DNA of 5,493 nucleotides from Thermohalobaculum sp045106875 (GCA_045106875.1 JBGCFK010000242.1:1-5493), one strand, 5' to 3'; shown: positions 1 to 5,493, counted from the stretch's first letter. Notes: generated by a model from the sequence alone, not told the origin. Numbers and translations: made by a program.

Positions 1-1049
1 GCTTCAACAGCTGCATCGGGGCTACCAGAGGCCTGCAGAGCCTCTCCCCGGCCTATCATTGCGCTCAGGGCTTCGGGCGCGTCCGCCGGGATCGCCTCGT
101 AAGCGGCAATCGCCTGCTCGAACTGGCCCGTCGCGTCAAAAATCTGCGCCAGCAACAACTGAGCATCCGTCAGGTCTGGATTGAGGAATGCCGCCAGCTG
201 TGCATAAGCCAATGAAACGGACCGATTCTGACCGCGTGCCAGCAAACGTGCAACGCCGTAGAGCACATCCGCTGCACCCTCCGTGGAGCTTTTGATCGTC
301 GGCCCCGGCACGGCTCCGTTTGAAATCTCCAATGCAACACGTTCGAGCGCAGCGTCACCAAATGTACCGGCAAGCCGGTTCTCTATCAGATTGACCGCGC
401 TATCGGACTTACCGAGCCGGGCCAGCGCGCTTGCATGCGCCTCGACCAGACCGAGCGATCCGCCATCAGACATATTGGACGCGCGTTCAAATGCAGCAAC
501 AGCTCCTGCATCGTCGCCGAACGCAGCCAACATCATGCCCAGATGGGTGGCACCAACAATCTGACCCGGGCGCCCATTTGCTTCGGACGTTTCGATCCGT
601 TTGAGCGCAGCAATTGCGGTATCGGCATCATCGTCAGCGAACGCCGCCCACGCCGACACAACCTGTCCCACAAACGGCCCTTCTGCGGTCAGCAGATCGC
701 GTACAATTTCAAGCTCGCGCTTCTGCAACGCATCCGCAGCCAAGGCCAACACGCCCAGATGATGTCCTGGGTTCAGAACCTCCTGACGTCGAGCGAGAGC
801 GATTCCCTCACCGATATTGCCTGCAGCGAGCTGATTCAGCATCGCGCGTTCCAGCAACACCGTATTTTCGCCATCACGCGCCAAAGTTCGCGAATAAAGG
901 CGTGCAGCCGCCGCGACATCGCCCCGACGCTCGGCTTGTTGCGCAGCCATGTACGGGCCTGCAATACCCTGAGCCGAAGCCACCAGCGGAGCAAAGAGCA
1001 GGCTGCCGACGGTGATTGAAATGGCGAACTTCTGTACAAAGCGATGCAT
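1..1049 (-). CDS. Exported tetratricopeptide-repeat protein (C-terminus beyond window)
   Basis: The reading frame is open from ATG at 1049 to the left edge, giving 349 residues with no stop; the C-terminus is outside the window. Residues 1-26 form a Sec signal peptide: MHRFVQK, a hydrophobic stretch to about residue 24, then an ASA|QG cleavage site. The mature protein is almost all Ala/Leu-rich helix pairs spaced like TPR units. The clearest are near residues 30-63 (GPYMAAQQAERRGD..AA) and 294-327 (TDAQLLLAQIFDATGQFEQA), with degenerate units near 66-97, 165-198 and 259-290 and the start of another at 328. TPRs are protein-protein interaction scaffolds, so a periplasmic or envelope role is inferred; the partner is unknown. 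A GGAAGG site about 10 bases upstream supports this start. Codon use matches the neighbours. It is transcribed in the same direction as the PhaC-like gene but from its own spacer with a candidate promoter. I recall similar multi-hundred-residue exported TPR proteins in Rhodobacterales, but no specific function. Confidence 0.88.
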   Translation of the reverse strand, partial: MHRFVQKFAISITVGSLLFAPLVASAQGIAGPYMAAQQAERRGDVAAAARLYSRTLARDGENTVLLERAMLNQLAAGNIGEGIALARRQEVLNPGHHLGVLALAADALQKRELEIVRDLLTAEGPFVGQVVSAWAAFADDDADTAIAALKRIETSEANGRPGQIVGATHLGMMLAAFGDDAGAVAAFERASNMSDGGSLGLVEAHASALARLGKSDSAVNLIENRLAGTFGDAALERVALEISNGAVPGPTIKSSTEGAADVLYGVARLLARGQNRSVSLAYAQLAAFLNPDLTDAQLLLAQIFDATGQFEQAIAAYEAIPADAPEALSAMIGRGEALQASGSPDAAVE

Positions 1050-1107
1050 CACGATCGGACCTTCCGGTTGCGTTTGGGCCCGTGCCCGACGGCATGTTCA
1101 ACTGAGG

Positions 1108-1135
1108 AACATAATCACACAACGGAGCATTGCAA
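1108..1135 (-). promoter_or_regulatory. Candidate sigma-70-type promoter for the TPR gene
   Basis: Read on the minus strand, TTGCAA (1130-1135) is followed after 16 bases by TATGTT (1108-1113). Each hexamer matches 4 of 6 consensus positions. Transcription would start near 1100, leaving a 5' untranslated leader of about 50 nt before the ATG at 1049. The element lies in the AT-richest part of the spacer between the two genes. The match is moderate and the call is inferred from position and sequence only. Confidence 0.35.
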
Positions 1136-1153
1136 TTTTAAAGGGCGGTTCTG

Positions 1154-1167
1154 TGGCAACGTTGCCA
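1154..1167. promoter_or_regulatory. Perfect 14-bp palindrome, possible operator
   Basis: TGGCAACGTTGCCA reads identically on both strands and directly abuts the TGA stop of the PhaC-like gene (1168-1170). It has a central CG and the overall form of a LacI-family operator. Its centre is about 60 bp upstream of the inferred start of transcription of the TPR gene, a position usual for an activator or an upstream operator. As a terminator it would be poor: five base pairs around an ACGT loop, with no T-run after it on the minus strand. The regulator is unknown and no regulator gene is in the window. Confidence 0.4.
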
Positions 1168-2703
1168 TCAAGCCGTTGTGATCGTGTCACTCAACAGCCA
1201 TGCCACGATGCGGGGCGCGAGCAATGACTGGCTCTTTGCCCCCACAAAAGCACCAATGTGACCGGTTGGTAGCGCCATTTGTGTCATCGGCGCATAGGGC
1301 GCAAGCCGGGCAAGTGCCAGCGCGCAGGGTGCAGGCGTAATGTGATCTCTTGTTGCAAATATGTTCAGGACCGGAAGGCGCAACGTACTTAAATCCACAG
1401 GAGTGCCCATGATTTCCAGATCCCCCTTCGCCAGTCGGTTATCCTGGTAAAGATCCACAAGCCATTCCTTTGCCAGCTTTCCAGGCAGGTCGGGTCTGTC
1501 CATCAACCAGGCCTCCATGGCCAGAAAGCTCGCCATCCCATGCGGGTCTGCGGCGGTCTCGACCATGGTCACCGTATACTTGGCCAATGTCCGCACAGGG
1601 TTAAGTTGCTGAAAGATAAGACCAATGAATTCGCCAGAGAGATTTCCTTCCATGTCAATCAGCGCGCTGATGTCTTCAGGCTCGAATGAACGGATCCAGA
1701 GGTTCATCATCCCATGCGCCGGATCTGCGTCATCGGCAAAAACATCAAAATCAAATGGGGCCACGGCAGTGATCAGTCCCGCAAGCCGGGACGCATCACG
1801 TGCCGCATGACATCCCACCAGCGTACCGCCCTGACAGATGCCGCACAGAACCACCTTCTCAACATCGCAGGCGGCGCAGGCAGCCTCAAGCAGGTCTGGG
1901 ATCATCCGCCCCACATAGTGGTCCAGCCCGTGTCGTTCGTCGGTTACATCCGCATCGCCCCAGTCCACTACCAATACATCCGAACCGGCAGCCAGAAGAT
2001 TGCGGACAAGCGAGCGCTCTGGGCGTAGATCAGTCATGGTCTGCCTGCCAATCAACCCGTGGCAGAGAACGATAGGCGGTAAATCAGGGTTGCGGGATGC
2101 AAGCGGATGGTAACGCCACAACGTGACTTTCCCGTCTTGCCAAACCAGATCCCTCGGCGTGTTAGCGATCTGGATCATTTGGGCGCCGAGTGCCGCAGTT
2201 GTCCGGGTCGCCGCACCACCTGCCCGACGCTGAGCCCGGAATGTGGCGCGCGCACTCTCAGGCAGCTCGGACCAAAGGCGGATACCTGCCCGCAGACCAT
2301 CGCGTTGGGCTTCCAGGAAGGGTTCGGATCGCAGCGCGTTGATGAATTCGACCTCGGCAATCCCGAACCAACGGTCTCGCAAGATACGCCAATCCAATAC
2401 TGCTCCGGTGCCTTGCAAAGCCTTGCGCTGAATATCAAAGGCTTTGGTCACGCGGCCGAGGGTAGTGACCACAACGTTGCGCCAGGACTGAGCGGCACGC
2501 GTGGCTTCCTCCCAGGCCGGACCCCTTTCACCTTCACTGACCTTCAGCATAGGCTCGAGCCAGCTGTCAAAAACCTGCCAGTCGGGCTCCGCGAACTCCG
2601 ACGGGACGACCGCATCAGCACCAGCGGCAGCTGCCGTCCAGAACGCCTCCTGTCCGGCGCGCCAAGAGGAAAGCAATTCCTGCGGTCCCAAACCTTCGGG
2701 CAT
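1168..2703 (-). CDS. phaC: Poly(3-hydroxyalkanoate) synthase, class III PhaC-like with PhaE-like N-terminal extension
   Basis: PHA synthases polymerise (R)-3-hydroxyacyl-CoA into polyester granules in the cytoplasm, using a Cys-Asp-His triad on an alpha/beta-hydrolase fold. Numbered from ATG at 2703 (511 residues), the triad is visible: GICQGG at 288-293 with Cys290, RDH with Asp453, and GHIG with His482. The 29-residue Asp-to-His gap equals that of the class III PhaC of Allochromatium (C149/D302/H331). Other class III-like blocks are NTPRDLVW (181-188), the DL..ERSLVR..LL stretch, DVLVVDWGDAD and LPVLNIFATRDH. Residues 1 to about 150 are extra compared with a roughly 355-residue class III PhaC. 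Within them, 104-144 (W..aE..F..alrSEpFle..) recalls the C-terminal part of PhaE. The classic class I N-domain motifs are not apparent. Start choice: ATG at 2703 has AAGG six bases upstream. In-frame ATG at 2751 (527 residues) has GGAG only two bases away, and TTG at 2772 (534 residues) has no site. No phasin, PhaR, depolymerase, phaA or phaB lies beside it, so an alpha/beta hydrolase with another role cannot be excluded. Confidence 0.85.
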   Translation of the reverse strand: MPEGLGPQELLSSWRAGQEAFWTAAAAGADAVVPSEFAEPDWQVFDSWLEPMLKVSEGERGPAWEEATRAAQSWRNVVVTTLGRVTKAFDIQRKALQGTGAVLDWRILRDRWFGIAEVEFINALRSEPFLEAQRDGLRAGIRLWSELPESARATFRAQRRAGGAATRTTAALGAQMIQIANTPRDLVWQDGKVTLWRYHPLASRNPDLPPIVLCHGLIGRQTMTDLRPERSLVRNLLAAGSDVLVVDWGDADVTDERHGLDHYVGRMIPDLLEAACAACDVEKVVLCGICQGGTLVGCHAARDASRLAGLITAVAPFDFDVFADDADPAHGMMNLWIRSFEPEDISALIDMEGNLSGEFIGLIFQQLNPVRTLAKYTVTMVETAADPHGMASFLAMEAWLMDRPDLPGKLAKEWLVDLYQDNRLAKGDLEIMGTPVDLSTLRLPVLNIFATRDHITPAPCALALARLAPYAPMTQMALPTGHIGAFVGAKSQSLLAPRIVAWLLSDTITTA

Positions 2704-2707
2704 GATG

Positions 2708-2714
2708 TCCCTTT
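2708..2714 (-). promoter_or_regulatory. Ribosome binding site deciding the phaC start
   Basis: On the minus strand AAAGGGA precedes ATG at 2703, with six bases between AAGG and the start codon. It is better placed than the GGAG before ATG at 2751 (two-base gap), and TTG at 2772 has nothing comparable. This favours the 511-residue form, although the upstream 16-24 codons are also open and could be translated. Confidence 0.45.
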
Positions 2715-2825
2715 GCGTTTCGTCAGTGGCAACGTCGTGCCGTGCCGCCATCGCTCCGTTAACGAAATCCAAGCGAAAAATGAAGACAGGTTGAGACCGA
2801 ACTGGGACCCAATCTTTGATCAGAA

Positions 2826-2850
2826 CTGTAGAGCAAGGGGCTTGTTACAG
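2826..2850. terminator. Nested inverted repeat after the glycosyltransferase stop, possible weak terminator or attenuator
   Basis: Two nested arms are visible: outer CTGTA (2826-2830) with TACAG (2846-2850), and inner CAAG (2834-2837) with CTTG (2841-2844) around GGG. On the minus strand the structure begins two bases after the TAA of the glycosyltransferase gene (2852-2854). It is interrupted by unpaired bases and followed by TTCTGATC rather than a T-run, so intrinsic termination would be weak. The rest of the spacer to 2704 shows no promoter I would defend; the short palindrome TGGGACCCA lies at 2803-2811. Confidence 0.25.
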
Positions 2851-2851
2851 G

Positions 2852-3628
2852 TTATCCAGATGTCTGATGTGGCTTTGCTGCCTGCTGTCGTGCCATCAGC
2901 TGCGTTTCGAAAGACGCATCGTAAGAATAGGCTCCAAGGTGCGCGACACCAGCACCAATATATGCCCATACCTGACCTCCCTCCATCTGACGGACCCGCG
3001 CACAGAACGAATAGTCCTCGGACAGATAGCCACCGCCCTCAAGCGGCAGGGTCGAAAAGAAGTCAAAATGCGTGTCGCCCAGACCCTGGCCCTTGAGGAC
3101 CCCCGATCTCACCTTTGGGGCTACGCCCGCCTCGACCATTCTTTCCAGGAGGTCACGTCGGATGATGACGCAGCCAAAGCCCAAACCCTCGACCTCGCAA
3201 ATGCCGTCGTTCACGCGCATGGAGCTTCCCGCGATCTTCACGTTGAAGTCCATCGCAAGTGCACGAGCCTCATCTTCGGAGCTTCCGGCCTTCAGTGCAG
3301 CCCCGTAACGACCAAGATCGATTTGCCGTCTGGGATAAACTGCGCCCAGCATCGGCTTGTCCGTCACCAGAAACCGCGCAATCACCGGTTGCTGTACCCG
3401 CATATCGCTGTCCAGGAATAACATGTGGGTCACACGCCGATCCCTCAGAACATGGTTCGCAAGGAAGTTCCGCGCCATAACGACATCGGCGCCATCAAAG
3501 GCAAGGTTATCGAAATCCCAACCCACGTCTCGGGCTGCCCGAGCGAACCCAATCAATGTGCTGGCATATCCCGCTGAGACCAGGTTCCCGGCGGTTGGCG
3601 TCGCAACGAGCACATAGTTGCCGGGCAT
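2852..3628 (-). CDS. GT-A fold glycosyltransferase-like protein (cytoplasmic)
   Basis: The 258-residue product has the layout of a small GT-A nucleotide-sugar transferase. It opens with a beta strand VLVATPTAG (6-14), then ADVVMARNFLA (47-57) with the Arg-Asn pair typical of this group. A hydrophobic strand leads into the metal-binding DSD motif (MLFLDSDM, 69-76; Asp73 and Asp75). GAVYPRR (95-101), GLGFGCVIIRR (148-158), an acidic SEDYSF block (203-208) that may hold the catalytic base, and His230 in VAHLG follow. There is no signal peptide or membrane segment. Donor and acceptor cannot be read from the sequence; similar folds occur in bacterial surface-glycan and phage-encoded transferases. 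Start: ATG at 3628 lies 8 bp after the dehydrogenase stop. An in-frame TTG at 3640 overlaps that stop as TTGA and would add four residues. Neither has a strong ribosome binding site, which suggests translational coupling to the gene before it. Confidence 0.75.
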   Translation of the reverse strand: MPGNYVLVATPTAGNLVSAGYASTLIGFARAARDVGWDFDNLAFDGADVVMARNFLANHVLRDRRVTHMLFLDSDMRVQQPVIARFLVTDKPMLGAVYPRRQIDLGRYGAALKAGSSEDEARALAMDFNVKIAGSSMRVNDGICEVEGLGFGCVIIRRDLLERMVEAGVAPKVRSGVLKGQGLGDTHFDFFSTLPLEGGGYLSEDYSFCARVRQMEGGQVWAYIGAGVAHLGAYSYDASFETQLMARQQAAKPHQTSG

Positions 3629-3636
3629 CTGCAAGC

Positions 3637-4623
3637 TCAAAGCATCGCAGGGACGACCTGATCCGGTGGCCGGTGGCCGTCGGCAAAGGTCTTGATGTTG
3701 ATGATGACCTTCTCACCCATCTCAAGCCGACCTTCCTCGGTCGCCGATGCCATATGCGGCAGCACCACTACGTTCGGGTGGCGCAGCAAACGCGGGTTGA
3801 TGCCCGGCTCGTGCTCGAACACGTCAAGCCCGGCTCCGGCCAACTCGCCGGCCTCCAGCATGCGGATCATGGCGTTCTCATCAATGATCTCGCCACGCGC
3901 CGTGTTTACGAGAAATGATGTGGGTTTCATAAGTTTGAGTCGTCTCGCCGACAGCAGATGAAAGGTTGCAGGCGTATGCGGGCAGTTGACGCTGACAATA
4001 TCTACGCGGGCAAGCATCTGGTCGAGACTTTCCCACCATGTCGCGTCAAACTCTGCTTCCACATCTTCATGCAACCGTCTGCGGTTATGGTAGTGCACCT
4101 GCAGTCCGAACGCACGGGCACGGCGCGCCACCGCCTGTCCAATCCGACCCATACCCAGAATTCCCAGGCGCTTGCCGCCAAGACGTTTCCCGGTGATTCC
4201 CGTCGGGCGCCAGCCATCCCAGCTTCCGGCCTGCATCAGCGCCAATCCCTCAGTCATCCGGCGTGGCACGGCAAGGATCAGCGCCATTGTCATGTCGGCG
4301 GTATCCTCAGAAAGTACATCCGGGGTGTTCGACACCAGTATCCCGCGGGACCGCGCCGTCGCGACATCGATGTGATCCACCCCGGCACCATAGTTTGCGA
4401 TCAGCTTGAGGTCAGGCCCTGCCTGCGCCAGCAGTTTCTGATCGATACGGTCCGTGAGCGTGGGCACCAGCACATCTGCGCCCTGGACCGCCTGCCCCAA
4501 GGCTTCGGGCGTCATAGGCGCATCGGCCTCATTCAGAACCACGTCAAACAATTCGCGCATGCGAGTCTCAACAGGTTCGGGGAGGCGTCGGGTCACGACT
4601 ACCTTAGGTCGGGCGCCGGGCAT
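3637..4623 (-). CDS. D-2-hydroxyacid dehydrogenase (glyoxylate/hydroxypyruvate reductase type)
   Basis: This 328-residue cytoplasmic enzyme belongs to the D-isomer-specific 2-hydroxyacid dehydrogenase family and has a normal length for it. Visible features are NYGAGVDHID (77-86), the Rossmann motif GMGRIG (157-162) in LGILGMGRIGQAVA, NTARGEIID (240-248) with catalytic Arg243, DVFEHEP (267-273) with Glu272, and LPHMASA with catalytic His290. The family reduces glyoxylate, hydroxypyruvate or related 2-keto acids; GhrB/GyaR-like activity is the best guess, but the substrate is not fixed by motifs. After the second Rossmann strand comes HNRRR (179-183) instead of an acidic residue, which suggests NADPH preference. 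ATG at 4623 is chosen because AAAGGA lies nine bases upstream and MPGARPKVVV is a typical N-terminus. The frame stays open to 4878 but that would run into the divergent SH3 gene. The glycosyltransferase gene follows within 8 bp, so they are probably co-transcribed. Confidence 0.9.
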   Translation of the reverse strand: MPGARPKVVVTRRLPEPVETRMRELFDVVLNEADAPMTPEALGQAVQGADVLVPTLTDRIDQKLLAQAGPDLKLIANYGAGVDHIDVATARSRGILVSNTPDVLSEDTADMTMALILAVPRRMTEGLALMQAGSWDGWRPTGITGKRLGGKRLGILGMGRIGQAVARRARAFGLQVHYHNRRRLHEDVEAEFDATWWESLDQMLARVDIVSVNCPHTPATFHLLSARRLKLMKPTSFLVNTARGEIIDENAMIRMLEAGELAGAGLDVFEHEPGINPRLLRHPNVVVLPHMASATEEGRLEMGEKVIINIKTFADGHRPPDQVVPAML

Positions 4624-4774
4624 GAGTTTGCATCCTTTCGTCTGGCCTGATGACGTGATAGTGTCGAGACGTCGTCGGGGAAAGGATAAATCCTGCCTGA
4701 AGACATTCAGACCGCGCAAAGCGGCACGAGCAGGTCGGGTGGCAGACGTCACCCATAGAACAACGAGGCAGGGT
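4624..4774. other. Divergent intergenic spacer between dehydrogenase and SH3 gene
   Basis: These 151 bp must carry the control regions of both divergent genes. No convincing -35/-10 pair stands out on either strand. Visible small elements are the heptamer AGACGTC at 4667-4673 and again at 4744-4750, a related TGACGTGA near 4651, an inverted repeat CTGAA-GACA-TTCAG (4697-4710), and GGAT/ATCC flanking AA at 4684-4693. All are short enough to arise by chance; binding of a regulator is only a possibility. Confidence 0.3.
4697..4710. repeat. Short inverted repeat CTGAA-N4-TTCAG
   Basis: Two perfect 5-base arms surround GACA, mid-way in the divergent spacer and 65 bp before the ATG of the SH3 gene. 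The location suits an operator, but the arms are short and no matching regulator is encoded in the window. Confidence 0.25.
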
Positions 4775-5293
4775 ATGCGCATCCTTGGGATATGCGCCGT
4801 TTTGGCCATTGTTAGCGGGGGCGTTCTTCCGTCTTCAGGTCTTGCGGAGCAACAGGCGGTCGAGACCGGACCCGTCACGAATCTACCGCTCCCCCGCTAT
4901 GTCTCGCTCAGATCCTCAAAGATCAATGTCAGGCGTGGCCCCGGACTGGACTATCGCAAGGACTGGGTCTTTCGACGTACTGGCATGCCCGTACGGGTGG
5001 TGGACGAGTACGGCGACTGGCGGCGTATCGTCGACAAGGATGACGCAGGCGGCTGGGTATATCATGCCATGATCACGGGGCGCCGAACAGTGCTGATCAC
5101 GGGCGATAATGTTCTGTTCCGGCAGGACCCTGCGGATACATCATCGGCAACGGCGCGGGCAGAGCATGGCGTGGTCGCGCGGCTGCGCGCCTGCGAGGCT
5201 GTCTGGTGCGAGGTCGAAGCAGAGGGATTTGAGGGATGGGTCCGCAAGCTGGATATCTGGGGCGTGGACGCAGGCGAAGAGTTCGAACGCTGA
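4775..5293 (+). CDS. Exported protein with two bacterial SH3-like domains
   Basis: The 172-residue product starts with a Sec signal peptide (MRILGICAVLAIVSGGV.., cleavage likely near LA|EQ at 24-25). The mature part looks like two consecutive SH3-like domains of the SH3_4 type. The first spans about 42-101, with SSKINVRRGPGLDY (47-60), a DW at 81-82 and GGWVYHAM (92-99). The second spans about 102-162, with TVLITGDNV, AVWCEVE (142-148) and EGWVRKLD (153-160). Cys140 and Cys145 in the second domain could form a disulfide after export. Bacterial SH3 domains generally bind cell-wall peptides or other envelope proteins, so a periplasmic binding or wall-associated role is inferred; there is no catalytic domain. 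GAGG six bases before ATG at 4775 supports the start. It is divergent from the dehydrogenase gene and no downstream partner gene on its strand is visible. Confidence 0.88.
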   Translation: MRILGICAVLAIVSGGVLPSSGLAEQQAVETGPVTNLPLPRYVSLRSSKINVRRGPGLDYRKDWVFRRTGMPVRVVDEYGDWRRIVDKDDAGGWVYHAMITGRRTVLITGDNVLFRQDPADTSSATARAEHGVVARLRACEAVWCEVEAEGFEGWVRKLDIWGVDAGEEFER

Positions 5294-5335
5294 GATCGGA
5301 CAAATCCAACAGTCGGCCGTCCCTTAGCCCGGTCA

Positions 5336-5452
5336 CTATGTTGTTTCCCTTAGCGGATCGAGCGAGGCGAAGGGTTCCTGGTTGGGCGTCCGGTTCTGCT
5401 TGCCCTGCGCGGTCACGCGGATGCGCGCAGGAGTATCTTTCAAGCTCTCCAA
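5336..5452 (-). CDS. Possible 38-residue small protein or gene remnant
   Basis: A minus-strand frame runs from TTG at 5452 to TAG at 5336-5338 and encodes a basic, proline- and glutamine-containing peptide, including RIRVTAQGKQN and QEPFASLDPL. Most internal codons end in G or C (ATC CGC GTG ACC GCG CAG GGC AAG), exactly like the real genes here, which is why it is listed. Against it: no ATG start, a second TTG three codons in, in-frame stops immediately upstream (TAA at 5453-5455), and only weak ribosome sites (AGG five bases before the first TTG; GGAG three bases before the second). It could be a genuine small protein, the tail of a gene disrupted by a frameshift, or chance. I do not recognise it, and it is convergent with the SH3 gene. 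Confidence 0.3.
   Translation of the reverse strand: MESLKDTPARIRVTAQGKQNRTPNQEPFASLDPLRETT
5404..5431. repeat. 8-bp inverted repeat with 12-nt loop
   Basis: CCTGCGCG (5404-5411) and CGCGCAGG (5424-5431) pair perfectly around a 12-base loop, giving a GC-rich stem-loop in RNA from either strand. No T-run follows in either direction, so it is not a standard intrinsic terminator. It lies inside the possible short ORF at 5336-5452, and the pairing may simply reflect GC-rich codons. Confidence 0.35.
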
Positions 5453-5493
5453 TTAGACCTATCCCGGCCTGCGGCTGGCATTTCGAGCCCATC

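Larger units (their letters stand above)
5294..5493. other. Right-end region without a certain gene
   Basis: Two hundred bases follow the SH3 stop. There is no T-run terminator. CCCTTAGC occurs twice in direct orientation (5321-5328 and 5347-5354). A strong inverted repeat lies at 5404-5431 and a possible short minus-strand ORF at 5336-5452. No tRNA, SRP RNA, RNase P RNA or tmRNA signature could be made out. Base composition and codon-like periodicity suggest that the 5338-5450 stretch may be, or once was, coding on the minus strand. Confidence 0.4.

Noticed and set aside
435..1019. Plus-strand frames of 194 and 133 residues opposite the TPR gene
   Set aside because: They are antisense to a convincing signal-peptide TPR protein and carry no recognisable features.
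1154..1167. Palindrome as a rho-independent terminator of phaC
   Set aside because: The stem would be only five base pairs with a four-base loop, and no U-run follows.
2107..3096. Long plus-strand open frame (329 residues) opposite the PhaC and glycosyltransferase genes
   Set aside because: It crosses two well-supported minus-strand genes and their spacer, has no domain-like motifs, and its composition (Arg/Pro/Ser-rich) is typical of an antisense frame in GC-rich DNA.
3958..4650. Plus-strand frame of 230 residues opposite the dehydrogenase gene
   Set aside because: It lies wholly over an enzyme gene with all catalytic motifs intact; it is a shadow frame.
4624..4878. Longer N-terminus for the dehydrogenase, up to 413 residues
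   Set aside because: The extra 85 residues lack family similarity, overlap the start of the divergent SH3 gene, and the ATG at 4623 has a good ribosome binding site.
5097..5492. Minus-strand frame of 131 residues over the SH3 gene end
   Set aside because: It is Arg/Pro-rich without motifs and overlaps the second SH3 domain on the opposite strand.
5477..5493. TTCGAGCCC at the right edge as a tRNA or tmRNA T-arm
   Set aside because: The flanking bases do not form the required five-pair stem and no acceptor or anticodon arm is visible.

Overview
The window looks like chromosomal DNA of an alphaproteobacterium, most likely Rhodobacterales (Roseobacter group). The grounds are GC-rich coding with mostly G/C third positions, AAGG/GGAG-type ribosome binding sites, and protein types common there: a secreted TPR protein, a GhrB/GyaR-type 2-hydroxyacid dehydrogenase and a small periplasmic SH3-like protein. 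This is a judgement from protein style, not a database match. I see no rRNA, tRNA, CRISPR array, insertion sequence or phage gene.

Layout, left to right. (1) A minus-strand gene for an exported tetratricopeptide-repeat protein runs off the left edge; 349 N-terminal residues are visible. (2) A 118-bp gap (1050-1167) holds a plausible promoter for that gene and a perfect 14-bp palindrome, TGGCAACGTTGCCA. (3) A minus-strand gene encodes a poly(3-hydroxyalkanoate) synthase-like protein. Its catalytic half matches the class III PhaC type, and its N-terminal extension resembles the end of the partner subunit PhaE. (4) A roughly 150-bp gap with a small hairpin follows. (5) A minus-strand GT-A glycosyltransferase-like gene lies 8 bp downstream of (6) a minus-strand 2-hydroxyacid dehydrogenase gene; these two very probably form an operon. 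(7) A 151-bp divergent spacer (4624-4774) separates this from (8) a plus-strand gene for an exported protein with two SH3-like domains. (9) The last 200 bp hold no certain gene, only a possible 38-codon minus-strand ORF with coding-like codon use and a strong inverted repeat.

Functionally, the dehydrogenase would reduce glyoxylate or hydroxypyruvate in the cytoplasm. The glycosyltransferase probably modifies an unidentified acceptor. The PhaC-like enzyme would polymerise (R)-3-hydroxyacyl-CoA into storage polyester. The TPR and SH3 proteins act outside the inner membrane. Nothing shows that they form one pathway; apart from the dehydrogenase/glycosyltransferase pair this looks like ordinary housekeeping neighbourhood. 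The most distinctive items are the PhaE-PhaC-like architecture and the palindrome upstream of the TPR gene.
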